A stretch of 64,000 nucleotides of DNA from Microbacterium sp. SYP-A9085 (GCF_009649635.1 NZ_WJII01000002.1:248001-312000); one strand, 5' to 3'; counted from the first letter of the stretch, positions 48,259-57,769 are shown. The notes: generated by a model from the letters alone, not told the origin. A program made the numbers and translations.

Positions 48259-48579
48259 TCAGCTCGCGCGACGCTTGAGCTTGCGACGCTCGCGCTCGCT
48301 GAGACCGCCCCAGATCCCGAAGCGCTCGTCGTTCTGCAGAGCGTATTCGAGGCACTGGGCCCGGACCTCGCACGACGCGCAGATCCTCTTGGCATCCCGA
48401 GTCGATCCCCCCTTCTCAGGGAAGAACGCCTCCGGATCTGTCTGTGCGCAGAGTGCGTCGGCCTGCCATGCGAGCGGATTGTCTTCTTCGACAGGGCGCC
48501 GGATGCCCGGCACCCCCAGCTCGATGGGATCGACGAACCAATCTGCGGGAACGCCTGAGCGGTACGATGCGCCCGTCAT
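48259..48579 (-). CDS. whiB2: WhiB-family [4Fe-4S] regulator (WhiB2/WhmD type)
   Basis: 106 residues. Four cluster cysteines lie in the pattern C-x(n)-C-x2-C-x5-C (DALCAQTDPEAFFPEKGGST, then RICASCEVRAQCLEYAL). The GIWGG turn and a basic tail RERRKLKRRAS follow. WhiB2 (WhmD) is tied to division and septum formation in mycobacteria. The ATG at 48579 is chosen for GGAG six bases upstream; an ATG at 48606 would add nine residues. Its promoter is the best-formed in the window. Position next to the GT2/DUF5719 pair is conserved. Confidence 0.92.
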   Translation of the reverse strand: MTGASYRSGVPADWFVDPIELGVPGIRRPVEEDNPLAWQADALCAQTDPEAFFPEKGGSTRDAKRICASCEVRAQCLEYALQNDERFGIWGGLSERERRKLKRRAS

Positions 48580-48626
48580 CTCGTTCTCCAACCTGCTTCC
48601 CCCCACGCGGTACGCGCTTGCTGATA

Positions 48627-48655
48627 ATTACACAGGTGTCATTCAGAATGGTCAA
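48627..48655 (-). promoter_or_regulatory. whiB2 promoter
   Basis: On the minus strand TTGACC (48655-48650), a 17-nt spacer and TGTAAT (48632-48627) form a near-consensus sigma-70-type promoter, with a leader of about 40 nt to the 48579 start. Confidence 0.65.
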
Positions 48656-48769
48656 GTCGCAGATCGTAAAGCCTCATCTTCGCGTTGAACCTTCACGACG
48701 CGCCGGAGAGTGCCGCCGTCGGGTAACGACCGGGTCACAGCGGACGCGCACGGTACCCTGAATCCCACC

Positions 48770-50188
48770 ATGGCCGTCCTCTCGAAGCATCCGGTGTCGG
48801 CGCCGCCGAGCGCGCCGGTGCGCGAGAAGACGCGGCACATCCTGCTGCGCGGCTGGTGCATCGTCGTCCTGTTCCTGGCGTTGTCCGGCGTGTCGTGGGT
48901 GAACGCGATCGGCGCGGTGGCCGCGAGCGCACTTACCGTGGCGGCGAGCGTCGTCTCGCTCGTGCTCTGGGTGGCGGTGCGGCCGCCGGTGAACTGGCGG
49001 CGGGTGCCGTGGTTCCCGATGGCGTACCTGGTGTGGGCGGCGCTGTCGGTGGTGTGGTCGCAGTGGCCGGCGACGACGGCGATCACGTGGGGCCTGCTGG
49101 TGCTCACCACGATGCAGGGCCTTTTCGTGGCGGCCGTGCTCACGTGGCGCGAGATCCTGCGCACCATCGGCTCGGCGGTGAAGTGGTGCCTGGGCCTGTC
49201 GATCCTGTTCGAGCTGGCCGTGGCGGTGTTCGTGCGGGGCCCGCTGCTGCCCGAGTTCGTGATCCCCGCGCAGCGCGCCGCCGACCCCATCGTGTACTGG
49301 TGCCGCGGGAACCTCTTCAACGGCGGTCGCATCCAGGGCATCTTCGGCAATGCGAACCTGCTCGCCATCGTCGCCCTGGTCGGCATCATCGTGTTCGCCG
49401 TCCGGATCGCCGCGGGGGCGCCGCGGCGGCCCCTTTTCGTGGCCTGGATCGTGCTGGCGGCGTACCTGATGTACCGCGGGTCGTCGGCGACGGTGTACCT
49501 GTCGGCGGTCATGGCGCTGCTGGTGCTCGTCACGGTGCTGCTGATGCGCACGGCGCCCACGCCCGCCCGGCGCACCCTCTATTACGCCCTGTTCGCCGTT
49601 GTGGGTGTGGGCGGCGCGCTCACCGCGTGGCTGCTGCGCGACACCGTCTTCACGGCCCTCGGCCGCTCCGCCGACCTCACCGGGCGCGAGCGGATCTGGC
49701 AGGCGGTGCTGGAGCGGGTCGGCGAGCGGCCCGTCGTGGGCTGGGGCTTCGCGACGCCGTGGCTGCCGTTCGACCCGCACTTCGACCGGTGGATCGTCGA
49801 CCACGGGCAGTCGGTGATGCAGGCGCACAACATGTGGATCGACGTCGCACTGCAGCTGGGCGTGATCGGCGTCGTGATCATGGCGCTGCTGTATCTGGCG
49901 TTCCTGTGGCGGACGTGGTTCTTCGCGGTTGACCGCCCGCGCTGGGATCTGCGCGCGGACCGCCCGTACTCGCCACTGAGCCTCGCGCCCACCCTCATCG
50001 CCGCCGTGCTCGTGGTGCAGGGGATCGCCGAGTCCGAGCCGCTGCTGCTGTGGGGCTGGATGTTCGTGGTGATGCTCGCCTTCAAGATCAAGCAGTCCCC
50101 GCACGTGGGGGTCGGGCCCGCCGAGCAGCGGGTGGCGATAGAGCGGGGCGAGCTCGTCGCGGACGGCGGTCCGGGGGCGCCGGCGTGA
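48770..50188 (+). CDS. O-antigen ligase/Wzy-like membrane protein, copy 1
   Basis: 472 residues with about eleven membrane helices and a long extracellular loop. The Wzy_C-type signature is visible as GIFGNANLLAIVAL, RGSSATVYLSAVMALL, LTGRERIWQAVLERVGERP, WGFATPW and AHNMWIDVALQLGVIG; the last resembles the H-N-x-Y/W motif conserved in ligases and polymerases. Such proteins polymerise or transfer lipid-linked glycans at the outer membrane face. TACCCT (48754-48759) is a -10 candidate. It is followed by a second homologue with a 4-nt GTGA overlap. Confidence 0.85.
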   Translation: MAVLSKHPVSAPPSAPVREKTRHILLRGWCIVVLFLALSGVSWVNAIGAVAASALTVAASVVSLVLWVAVRPPVNWRRVPWFPMAYLVWAALSVVWSQWPATTAITWGLLVLTTMQGLFVAAVLTWREILRTIGSAVKWCLGLSILFELAVAVFVRGPLLPEFVIPAQRAADPIVYWCRGNLFNGGRIQGIFGNANLLAIVALVGIIVFAVRIAAGAPRRPLFVAWIVLAAYLMYRGSSATVYLSAVMALLVLVTVLLMRTAPTPARRTLYYALFAVVGVGGALTAWLLRDTVFTALGRSADLTGRERIWQAVLERVGERPVVGWGFATPWLPFDPHFDRWIVDHGQSVMQAHNMWIDVALQLGVIGVVIMALLYLAFLWRTWFFAVDRPRWDLRADRPYSPLSLAPTLIAAVLVVQGIAESEPLLLWGWMFVVMLAFKIKQSPHVGVGPAEQRVAIERGELVADGGPGAPA

Positions 50189-51486
50189 GCCGTCCCGCCG
50201 AGCACCCGTCCCACTGGCTGCCCGAGATGCTCCGGTCGGCGGGCCTGGCCCGGGCTTTCACGCTCGCGACGCTCGGCACCGTGTTCTCCGGGCACGCGAT
50301 CCAGTGGCTGGCGGGCCTGGTGACGTACGTCACGATCGTCGCGGGGCTGTGCGTCGTGGGGCTCGGGATGCTGGTGGCCCGCCGCCGTGAGATATCGCTG
50401 TGGCGGCTGCTGCCGGTGTCACTCGTCGTGTTCCTGTGCTGGACGATCATCAGCGTGTTCTGGAGCGTCTCGCCGTCCGACACCGTGGTGGGATGGGTGT
50501 CCCAGGTGGCCGTGGCGTTCCTGGCGATAGTGATCGGGCACGTCCGCGACACGCTGCAGACCGCGCGCGCGCTCGGCGACGTGATGCGCTGGCTGCTGTC
50601 GATCTCGCTGGGGCTGGAGATCCTCATCGGCATCCTGATGCGACAGCCCGTGCACTGGCTGGGCATCGACGGCAACATCGCGCGCTTCGGGCCGGTGGAG
50701 GGCATCTTCGGCAGCCGGAACATGCTGGGGTTCGTCGCGGTGCTGGCCCTGGTCACATTCGTGGTGGAGTGGCGCACCTCCTCGGTGCGGCCCGGGGTCG
50801 CGGTGTACTCGGTGGCCGTGGGCGGCGTCATGGCCGTGCTCAGCCGCTCCCCCACCGTGCTCGCGCTGGCCGCCGCGGTGGGGGCGGCCGTCGCGGCGCT
50901 CGCACTCGTGCGGCACGCGCGGCCGCACAACCGGATGACGCTGCAGTGGAGCCTGGGCGCGGCGGTGGTGCTGGGACTCAGTGCCGCGTACGTGTTCCGT
51001 CACCAGTTGATCGCGGCGGCCGGTCCCGACTTCTCGATCCGCGCGAACCTGTGGCGGGTGCTCTCCTTCTATGTGCGGTTCTACCCGGTTCAGGGGTTCG
51101 GCTGGTTCGGGCCGTGGCCGCGCGAGGAGTATCCGTTCGTCGCCATCGACTTCTCCCTCGGCAAGCAGTACACGACCGCCCTGAACGCCTACGCCGACCT
51201 GGTGCTGCAGATCGGCTGGGTGGGGACGTTCCTGTTCATGGCGATGGTCGGCATCGCCGTCATCCGCTCCTGGCTGGTCGCGGCAGAACGCCGCTCGATC
51301 GTGTACGCGTGGACGCCGCTGATCCTGGTGACCCTCGTCGTGAACTCGCTGTTCGAGAGCTTCGCGCTGTTCGGCGCCGGCTGGCTGATCCTCGTCGTGT
51401 GCCTCGTGCGGGCCGGGCAGTCCCGGTCGTGGCGGGAACGGCTGGATGCCGTGGAAAGCGCGGAGACGCTGCCGCCCCGCCGGTGA
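50185..51486 (+). CDS. O-antigen ligase/Wzy-like membrane protein, copy 2
   Basis: 433 residues, about eleven membrane helices. It shares the same plan as its neighbour: GIFGSRNMLGFVAVLALV, SRSPTVLALAAAVGA, RANLWRVLSFYVRFYPVQGF, and a late loop ALNAYADLVLQIGWVGT, which lacks the His of the AHNMW motif in copy 1 and has Asn-Ala-Tyr. The GTG start overlaps the stop of copy 1, so both are translated together. The paralogue pair probably divides polymerisation and ligation, or forms one unit; that is inference. Confidence 0.83.
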   Translation: MSRPAEHPSHWLPEMLRSAGLARAFTLATLGTVFSGHAIQWLAGLVTYVTIVAGLCVVGLGMLVARRREISLWRLLPVSLVVFLCWTIISVFWSVSPSDTVVGWVSQVAVAFLAIVIGHVRDTLQTARALGDVMRWLLSISLGLEILIGILMRQPVHWLGIDGNIARFGPVEGIFGSRNMLGFVAVLALVTFVVEWRTSSVRPGVAVYSVAVGGVMAVLSRSPTVLALAAAVGAAVAALALVRHARPHNRMTLQWSLGAAVVLGLSAAYVFRHQLIAAAGPDFSIRANLWRVLSFYVRFYPVQGFGWFGPWPREEYPFVAIDFSLGKQYTTALNAYADLVLQIGWVGTFLFMAMVGIAVIRSWLVAAERRSIVYAWTPLILVTLVVNSLFESFALFGAGWLILVVCLVRAGQSRSWRERLDAVESAETLPPRR

Positions 51487-51539
51487 TCCGTACCCCCGCC
51501 GCCTGGGAATCGGCTCGGTCGGCCCCGGAATGGTGCTCT

Positions 51540-51545
51540 TAGACT
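51540..51545 (+). promoter_or_regulatory. -10 element TAGACT for the first GT2-TagF gene
   Basis: TAGACT at 51540-51545 followed by TG, 32 nt before the ATG. The octamer TAGACTTG is also at 57764 before gmd, suggesting a shared promoter type for the glycan genes. Confidence 0.45.
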
Positions 51546-51577
51546 TGCTTGGTCCACACCCCTTGGAGAGTCTCCGT

Positions 51578-54500
51578 ATGCCCGAAGAATCGCCCGACCG
51601 CCGCCGAATCGCCGTTGCGCCGTTCCGCATCGCCGGGCGATGGATACGCCACATCGTCAGATCCATCGGTCTGCTGCTGCGGATTCCCGGTGCCCGCAGG
51701 GGTCTGCTCAGCATCGTGGTGCCCGTGTACAACGTCGAGAAGTACGTCCGAGGCGCCGTCCGCTCCCTCCTGGACCAGGATTACCGGAACATCGAGATCA
51801 TCATCGTCGACGACGGTTCACCGGACGCGAGCATGCAGATAGTGCGCTCCATTCAATGGCGCAATCCCGCGATCCGCATCGTGCGGCAGGCCAATGCCGG
51901 CCTCGGTGCCGCCCGGAACACCGGCGCCCGTCACGCGCGGGGCGAGTTCCTCACGTTCCTCGACAGCGACGACAAGATCAACCCGTGGGCGTACACGTCG
52001 GCGATCGGCACTCTGAACCGCACCGGGTCGGATTTCGCGGTGGCGCCGTACTCCCGGCTGGACGGATCCGTCGTCCGGGCGGCGGGTGCGTGGATCTACG
52101 AGGCCCACGAACGGGAGCAGCACCGGGCGACCCTTGACAGCCATCCCGAGATCCTCGTGAACATGGTGGCGTGGAGCAAGGTCTACCGTCGGGAGTTCTG
52201 GACGCGCACCGGACTGGACTTCCCCGAGGGGGTGCTGTACGAGGACCAGGCGACATCGACACGGGCGTACGCCGCGGCCAAGAGCTTCGACATCCTCTCG
52301 GAGCCGGGTGTGCTGTGGCGGATCCGTGGCGACCGCACCTCGATCTCTCAGCAGTACACCGAGACCCGCAACGTCCGGGACCACCTCCAGGCGGCGCTTG
52401 ACTCGCTGCGGGCTCTCGCCGACGCAGGATTCACGCAGGCGTACGCGGTCCGAGTCGGCCAGCTGCTCGCCAACGACTATTCGCACCCCCTCCCCGAGCT
52501 TCCCTCGTTCACCGCCGAAGCGTGGCAGAACCTCAAGGCGGCCATCGACACCCTGTTCGACGCTGCGGACTCCATCGACCGCACGTCGATCCCCGCGCGC
52601 AGCAAGGTGCTGTACTCGCTCATCCGCCAGGGACGCCGACGCGACGCCGAGCGCTTCCTGGCGCTCGGCGGCTGGGAGGAGCACCGCGTCCCGTCGGTGG
52701 TGGACGACGGACGGGTCTACGCCGACCTTCCCTTCTTCGCCGACCCCGACTCCGGGGTGCCCCAGGACGAGTTCGAGCGCTGCACGTTCGACACCCGCCT
52801 GCGCTCCGCGGTCACGCGGGCCGAGTGGACCGCCGACGGTACGCTCGACCTCACCCTCTGGGCGTCGATCACGAACCTCGACAGCGACCCACTCACCGTC
52901 ACCGCGGACCTGGTGGGGAGCACGCTGCCGATACGAATCCCTCTGACCGTGACACGACGGCCGGACCCGCTGTCCGGCATCCGGATGTCGACCCCGAACG
53001 TCGATGCCACCGCGCATCACTTCGACGTCGTGATTGACGCCACGTCACTTCCGCGCGTGCCCACGACGTATTCGATCCTGATCACGGCGACCGCAGCCGG
53101 TGTCGCGCGGACACGCCTCCTTCATCTCGGTGCGCCGCCGGCGACGACCGGCGCACTCTCGCTTGCACCGCTGCTGACCGCGGAGCTGCATGCCGATCGC
53201 CGGGGCTACGCCACGCTCGACGTCGTCGCGTGGGCGGGGGCGGTGACCGGGATGACGCGCCGCGGCCGCGTCCTCACCCTCGCCGTCGACGCCCCGCCGT
53301 CGGTCGGCGACATCCAGCTCATCGACGACGAGTCCCGGAACAGTCGTGTTCTGGCCACCGGCGAGATCGTCCGCAGCGCGCCCGGCGCGCGGACCGGGAC
53401 GGCAACGATCACCCTGCCCCGTCTCAAGCGCCATCCGCGCCCGCAGGCGTGCCGCCTCGAGCTCGGCCGGGATGATGACCGCCTCCCGGTACTGGCCCCT
53501 GGGGCGCCGCACCGATACGACGCCGTCTCCTTCGACAAGCCGGTGACGCTGGTGCAGAACGACGCCGGCCGGTTGTGGATGGCGCCGTCTGACGCCGGAA
53601 CATCGCGCCGCTCACTCATCCCCGCCGGGAACGCGATCGTCTGGCGCAGGAAGCAGGCCGTCGGCTGCACCGATGTGACCGTCACCGGGGACACGCTCGT
53701 CATCGACATCCGGGGTGCCGACGATGTGGAAGGCGCCGTCCTCGAGCAGGCCGGAGTCCATATCGCCGCCGAGATCACGCGGGACGGCGCCGTGCACCGG
53801 CTCGCTTTCCCTCTGCATCGCGATCCGTGGCGGACCGGGTCGCTCCGCCCCTGGTCGACCGGCGACTGGACCTTGCACCTCATGGTGGCCCGCGGCGATG
53901 AGGTCGTCCTGGAGGCCGCGCGCGGACTGCTGGCCCGCATGCCGTTGGTGCTCGAGGGCGCGGATGCGACGTATGCGCCGCAGGTGAGGACGGGAACCCT
54001 CGTGGTCACCGTGGCGCCGCGTCTGAGTGTGCACGAGCTGAATCCGTTCCACCAAGAGCAGCTGCGCAGACGCTATCGCGGGGCGACGGCGCCTCTGCGG
54101 CACGCCGTGCTCTTCCGGAACCTGTACGGAGACAGTGCCAACGACACCTCGAAAGCCGTCCACGAGCAGTTGCGCGCACAGGGGACCGACCTCGAGCTTC
54201 TGTGGGCCGTCAAGGGGTTGGACGTCGTCCTTCCGGAGGGCGCGACCCCCATCCTCGAGGGCAGTGCCGAGTATTGGGATGCCTTCGCCCGGGCGAAGTA
54301 CGTCATGGTCAACGTGCACCAGCCCGATTGGTTCGAGAAGAAGCCCGGCCAGGTCGTGATCCAGACGTTCCACGGGTATCCGTTCAAACTGGCCGGCCGC
54401 CGGCATTGGCAGAAGACCCGGCTGCCGCGGCGACGCGTGGACTCCTTCTACCGGCGGGCCCTCGAGTGGGACTACCTGCTGTCCCCCGCGCCGTACGCGA

Positions 54501-55201
54501 CGCCCTTGCTCGCGGAGTTCCTGCCCACCGACCTCGGCTGGCAGGGAGAGTTCCTGGAGATCGGATACCCGCGCAACGATGTCCTGCTGTCTGCGGACGG
54601 CGTCGACATCCGGAATCGGACGCGCGCGCGGCTGGGCGTGGCCGACGACCAGAAGGTGGTGCTCTATGCCCCCACCTACCGGGATTACCTGTCCCGGGGC
54701 GAGTTCCGCGCGGAGGCCACGAAGCTTCTGGACGTCGACGCCCTGGCCCACACACTGGGCCCCGACTACACGATCATCAGTCGCGGCCACGTCATGAACG
54801 CCCGCGCCGGCGCGACGACGGTCGTCGGCAATGCCGGCATCGACGCGACGGCGTACCCGGACGTGAACGACCTGATCCTGGCATCCGATGCCGCCGTCGT
54901 CGACTACTCGTCACTACGCTTCGACTACGCGCTCACCGACAAGCCGATGCTGTTCCTGAACCCGGACCGGGATCGGTACTTCGACGGGCGCGACCCGATG
55001 GTCCCGTACGAGCCGACGGCGCCCGGCCCATGGCTGAGTTCGACGTCCGATGTCGCACGATCCCTCGCGTCCGACGAAGCTGTCGGCGGCCGGTATGCGA
55101 CCGAACGCGAACGCTTCCGCTCGCTCTACATGCCGCTCGAGGACGGCCACGCAACCGAGCGGCTCATCGACCGCGTGTTCCGTGTGCGCGGCGACGCCTG
55201 A
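51578..55201 (+). CDS. GT2 glycosyltransferase - TagF-type glycerophosphotransferase fusion 1
   Basis: 1207 residues. The N-terminal GT2 domain (~44-320) has LSIVVPVYNVEKYVRGAV, DDG at 78-80 and DSDD at 129-132. A beta-sandwich-rich middle (~400-840) has no recognised catalytic motif. The C-terminal Glyphos_transf domain (~850-1195) has QTFHGYPFK (His near 932), YPRNDVLL, VLYAPTYRDY, RGHVMN and DYSSLRFDYAL near 1109, the TagF/TarF/TarL pattern. It should add a sugar and polymerise or cap with polyol phosphates from CDP-glycerol or a similar donor at the cytoplasmic membrane face. GGAG at 51565-51568 and the -10 at 51540 support the start. Convergent with the GT11 gene. Confidence 0.88.
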   Translation: MPEESPDRRRIAVAPFRIAGRWIRHIVRSIGLLLRIPGARRGLLSIVVPVYNVEKYVRGAVRSLLDQDYRNIEIIIVDDGSPDASMQIVRSIQWRNPAIRIVRQANAGLGAARNTGARHARGEFLTFLDSDDKINPWAYTSAIGTLNRTGSDFAVAPYSRLDGSVVRAAGAWIYEAHEREQHRATLDSHPEILVNMVAWSKVYRREFWTRTGLDFPEGVLYEDQATSTRAYAAAKSFDILSEPGVLWRIRGDRTSISQQYTETRNVRDHLQAALDSLRALADAGFTQAYAVRVGQLLANDYSHPLPELPSFTAEAWQNLKAAIDTLFDAADSIDRTSIPARSKVLYSLIRQGRRRDAERFLALGGWEEHRVPSVVDDGRVYADLPFFADPDSGVPQDEFERCTFDTRLRSAVTRAEWTADGTLDLTLWASITNLDSDPLTVTADLVGSTLPIRIPLTVTRRPDPLSGIRMSTPNVDATAHHFDVVIDATSLPRVPTTYSILITATAAGVARTRLLHLGAPPATTGALSLAPLLTAELHADRRGYATLDVVAWAGAVTGMTRRGRVLTLAVDAPPSVGDIQLIDDESRNSRVLATGEIVRSAPGARTGTATITLPRLKRHPRPQACRLELGRDDDRLPVLAPGAPHRYDAVSFDKPVTLVQNDAGRLWMAPSDAGTSRRSLIPAGNAIVWRRKQAVGCTDVTVTGDTLVIDIRGADDVEGAVLEQAGVHIAAEITRDGAVHRLAFPLHRDPWRTGSLRPWSTGDWTLHLMVARGDEVVLEAARGLLARMPLVLEGADATYAPQVRTGTLVVTVAPRLSVHELNPFHQEQLRRRYRGATAPLRHAVLFRNLYGDSANDTSKAVHEQLRAQGTDLELLWAVKGLDVVLPEGATPILEGSAEYWDAFARAKYVMVNVHQPDWFEKKPGQVVIQTFHGYPFKLAGRRHWQKTRLPRRRVDSFYRRALEWDYLLSPAPYATPLLAEFLPTDLGWQGEFLEIGYPRNDVLLSADGVDIRNRTRARLGVADDQKVVLYAPTYRDYLSRGEFRAEATKLLDVDALAHTLGPDYTIISRGHVMNARAGATTVVGNAGIDATAYPDVNDLILASDAAVVDYSSLRFDYALTDKPMLFLNPDRDRYFDGRDPMVPYEPTAPGPWLSSTSDVARSLASDEAVGGRYATERERFRSLYMPLEDGHATERLIDRVFRVRGDA

Positions 55202-55218
55202 GCCGCGCTGACGGCGGA

Positions 55219-57636
55219 TCAGCCCTTGGCCAGAACCGGCGTCGGCGCACCGGCCGTCGCCCGGTGCCATGCGTCGCCGCCCGGCTCGAGCGAATAGCCC
55301 GTCCCGAAGATGTGCTCCACCCGTGTACTGACCATCGCCGCGCATGCGCTGAATCCGCTCTTGCCGCAGACAACGACCTTGCCCAGTGCCATCAGATGGA
55401 AGTCATCGGTGGACGCGAAGTGGTGGTTCCCCTCCACGTACGTGAGCCGGTCGCCGGCCACATCGAGCCCGAGTTCGACGGCATGCGCCCGGCAGTAGTC
55501 GAGATCGTCGGAGAAGACGAACCAGTGCTTGTCCGCGAACTCGTCCAGCTGCGCGGTGCGCAGGACGAAGTCGCGGTAGTACGCATCGCTGTCGGCGATA
55601 CCCAGTGACACACGGTCGCCGCGTCGGATGTGGACCACGACGGCGTCGGTCGCCAGCATCTGCTGCTCGACCCGCCTGCTGTCGTCATTCACCAGTGGCG
55701 GCAGATGGATGGCGTCCTCCCACAGCGCCTTCTTCGTCATCAGGTGGTACTTCAGCAGTCCCTCCTTGGCCAGCACGTCCATGAACAGCACACCGGGAGG
55801 GGCGGCGATGAGCCGCTCGTAGCCTTCGAGGTCGATCACCTGCACCGTGAGGCATGACGGAAAGTCGCGTCGATCCAGCGACGCCTTCAGGTGCATGCGG
55901 TCGGTGGCGAGGATCATCTCCGTCAAGCCCAGCGCGTGATACTCGCTCCGGTTGTCGCGTCGCACCGTGATGTCCCGCTTGCGCGCCTCCCGCAGTCGGC
56001 GGGAGAAGATCTCCGAGAAGACGCCGTCCGACCGCGTGAACGGAAGCACGTCGGGGCGCATATGCGGAGTGTGCGCGAGCATCTCGTCGTTGTCGAAGAG
56101 CAGATCGTCGACGTACAGGCGCAGGTCCATCTGGTCGGCGAACTCACGACAGTACACGTAGTAGAACAGCTGGTCGCCGAACCCGCTTCGCAGACAGCAC
56201 ACCCGCGCCTTCGCGTCGAACAGGAAGCCCGCATCGACGCGGGCGGACCACCCAGGGTCGGGGACGGCGGTGCCGTGCATGCCGACGACGTAGTTCTCGT
56301 TCGCGAGAATGTCGATGTAGTCCAGCCGGTCCAATGAATCGACGAACTCATCCGCGCCGGAGAACTCCAGGCGGAACGGTTCGCGGGCGCCGGTGCGCCC
56401 TCTCTCGAAGTACGCGAACCAGCTCTCGAGCGCATCGTCGATGTCGGCGAGGGTCGCGACGTAGCCGCGGTCGACGAAACGCTGCGGGTCCCACTCGGGA
56501 TCCCGGCCGACCCTGCGAACCTCGATCGGGACCGGACGTCGGGGGTCGATCGTCACGTCGTGCCCGTCGGCCACGCGCACGACCACCCGGCGTGCAGCGG
56601 CGGATGCCGCCGACGGCGGCACCTCGGTGAACGGGTGCCGGTCCAGCGCCTCGCGATTCGCCTCCACCCGCGCCGCCGTGCGCAGCACCAGCTCGCCGCC
56701 GGCGGCGACGACCTCGTGCGCGACCGCCTGCCAGTCGACCTTCGGGTAGGCGATTGCCAGGGCAGCGAGAGCGAACGCATCGGCCGGCGTGCGAACGGCA
56801 CCCTCGCGCACGAGACGCTGCAGCTCCCGGCGCTTGGGCTTCTGCCGCCGCGACAGCAGACGGCTCGCCCAATCTTGGAACGCCTGGTCGCGAGGACCGA
56901 GCGTGCTCGGCTCGACCGTGCCGCCGCAGGCGGCGACGATGGCCGCCTCGACCGCGATGTGGAAGTCCCAGCCGAGTCGGACGCTTGGCTGGCTGCCGTC
57001 GGCGGTGGGGAGGAAGTCCTCCGCCAGCGTCAGCACGCGACAGCCGGTGCGTTCCGCGAATCGCCGGTCGAGCCGGTCCAGCAGATCGCCGGCGCGGCGG
57101 ATGTCATCGAGGGCGGACCGCGCCTGCACCGTGCGGCCGTCCCAGTACAGGCGCGAGCAATGCGACCGCAGCAGAATGATCCGCTGCGCGGGGTAGACGT
57201 CCAGGACCGCGTCGACGAAACGATCGAAGCCCGGGATCAGCGTGCGTTCGAGTTCGTCCCGCCCGAGTTCCTGGGGCCGGATGCGCCGCAGCCCCGAGTG
57301 CTCCTCGAGCCACGGCGCCACATCGGCGGCCAGTGCCGTGGACAACGACTCCCCCACCTGCAGGAGCTCGCGCAGGGCGAGCGTCGTGTCGATCACGAGG
57401 ACGTCGGCGTGGGCCGCGCGCAGGGCGCCGCGGACATCCTTCGACAGGTCGAGTCGAGCACCGACGGTGCCTTTTCCGGACTCCAGGCGTGAGCGGAGGA
57501 ACGGGTCCGGCGTCGCCCCGAGCGACAGCGGCGATGCGTCGAAGACCCGCGATACCACCGAGAACCGCCGATCGACGTTCAGATCGATCATGGAGACAAG
57601 CTCGCCGCCGAGCAGCTGCACCGTGATACCGCTCAC
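55219..57636 (-). CDS. GT11-like glycosyltransferase fused to a degenerate DUF6270-like domain
   Basis: 805 residues. About 1-260 resembles DUF6270 (SGNH-like sugar-modifying domain): VQLLGGELVSM, then SPLSLG, ADVLVIDTT, RIILLRSHCSRLYWD and LGWDFHIAVEAAI. The usual GSC(V/I)SRD nucleophile motif is replaced by GGELVSM. About 260-440 is a helical linker. About 480-800 matches GT11 alpha-1,2-fucosyltransferases: GFGDQLFYYVYCREFADQ, HIRRGD at 669-674, FVFSDDLDYCRAHA and KSGFSACAA. It probably transfers a GDP-6-deoxyhexose made by the neighbouring divergent genes. AGAGAGG six bases before GTG 57636 sets the start. The first domain may only bind. Confidence 0.8.
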   Translation of the reverse strand: MSGITVQLLGGELVSMIDLNVDRRFSVVSRVFDASPLSLGATPDPFLRSRLESGKGTVGARLDLSKDVRGALRAAHADVLVIDTTLALRELLQVGESLSTALAADVAPWLEEHSGLRRIRPQELGRDELERTLIPGFDRFVDAVLDVYPAQRIILLRSHCSRLYWDGRTVQARSALDDIRRAGDLLDRLDRRFAERTGCRVLTLAEDFLPTADGSQPSVRLGWDFHIAVEAAIVAACGGTVEPSTLGPRDQAFQDWASRLLSRRQKPKRRELQRLVREGAVRTPADAFALAALAIAYPKVDWQAVAHEVVAAGGELVLRTAARVEANREALDRHPFTEVPPSAASAAARRVVVRVADGHDVTIDPRRPVPIEVRRVGRDPEWDPQRFVDRGYVATLADIDDALESWFAYFERGRTGAREPFRLEFSGADEFVDSLDRLDYIDILANENYVVGMHGTAVPDPGWSARVDAGFLFDAKARVCCLRSGFGDQLFYYVYCREFADQMDLRLYVDDLLFDNDEMLAHTPHMRPDVLPFTRSDGVFSEIFSRRLREARKRDITVRRDNRSEYHALGLTEMILATDRMHLKASLDRRDFPSCLTVQVIDLEGYERLIAAPPGVLFMDVLAKEGLLKYHLMTKKALWEDAIHLPPLVNDDSRRVEQQMLATDAVVVHIRRGDRVSLGIADSDAYYRDFVLRTAQLDEFADKHWFVFSDDLDYCRAHAVELGLDVAGDRLTYVEGNHHFASTDDFHLMALGKVVVCGKSGFSACAAMVSTRVEHIFGTGYSLEPGGDAWHRATAGAPTPVLAKG

Positions 57637-57711
57637 CGCCCACCTCTCTGTCGGAGTCGGACGCACCGGGGGATGCCATCCTGCGTGAGGCCGGGAAGGC
57701 CCGGTTCCCCG

Positions 57712-57717
57712 AGTGTA
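57712..57717 (-). promoter_or_regulatory. -10 element TACACT for the GT11 gene
   Basis: TACACT on the minus strand (57717-57712), about 76 nt before the GTG, inside the 181-nt divergent region shared with gmd. No good -35 is seen. Confidence 0.35.
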
Positions 57718-57763
57718 CCGAGTCCTGACCCAGCGCCGGACAGGGCCCGATCGCCCGGACACG

Positions 57764-57769
57764 TAGACT
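57764..57769 (+). promoter_or_regulatory. -10 element TAGACT for gmd
   Basis: TAGACT followed by TG at 57764-57769, 48 nt before the gmd start. Same octamer TAGACTTG as before the gene at 51578. Confidence 0.45.
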
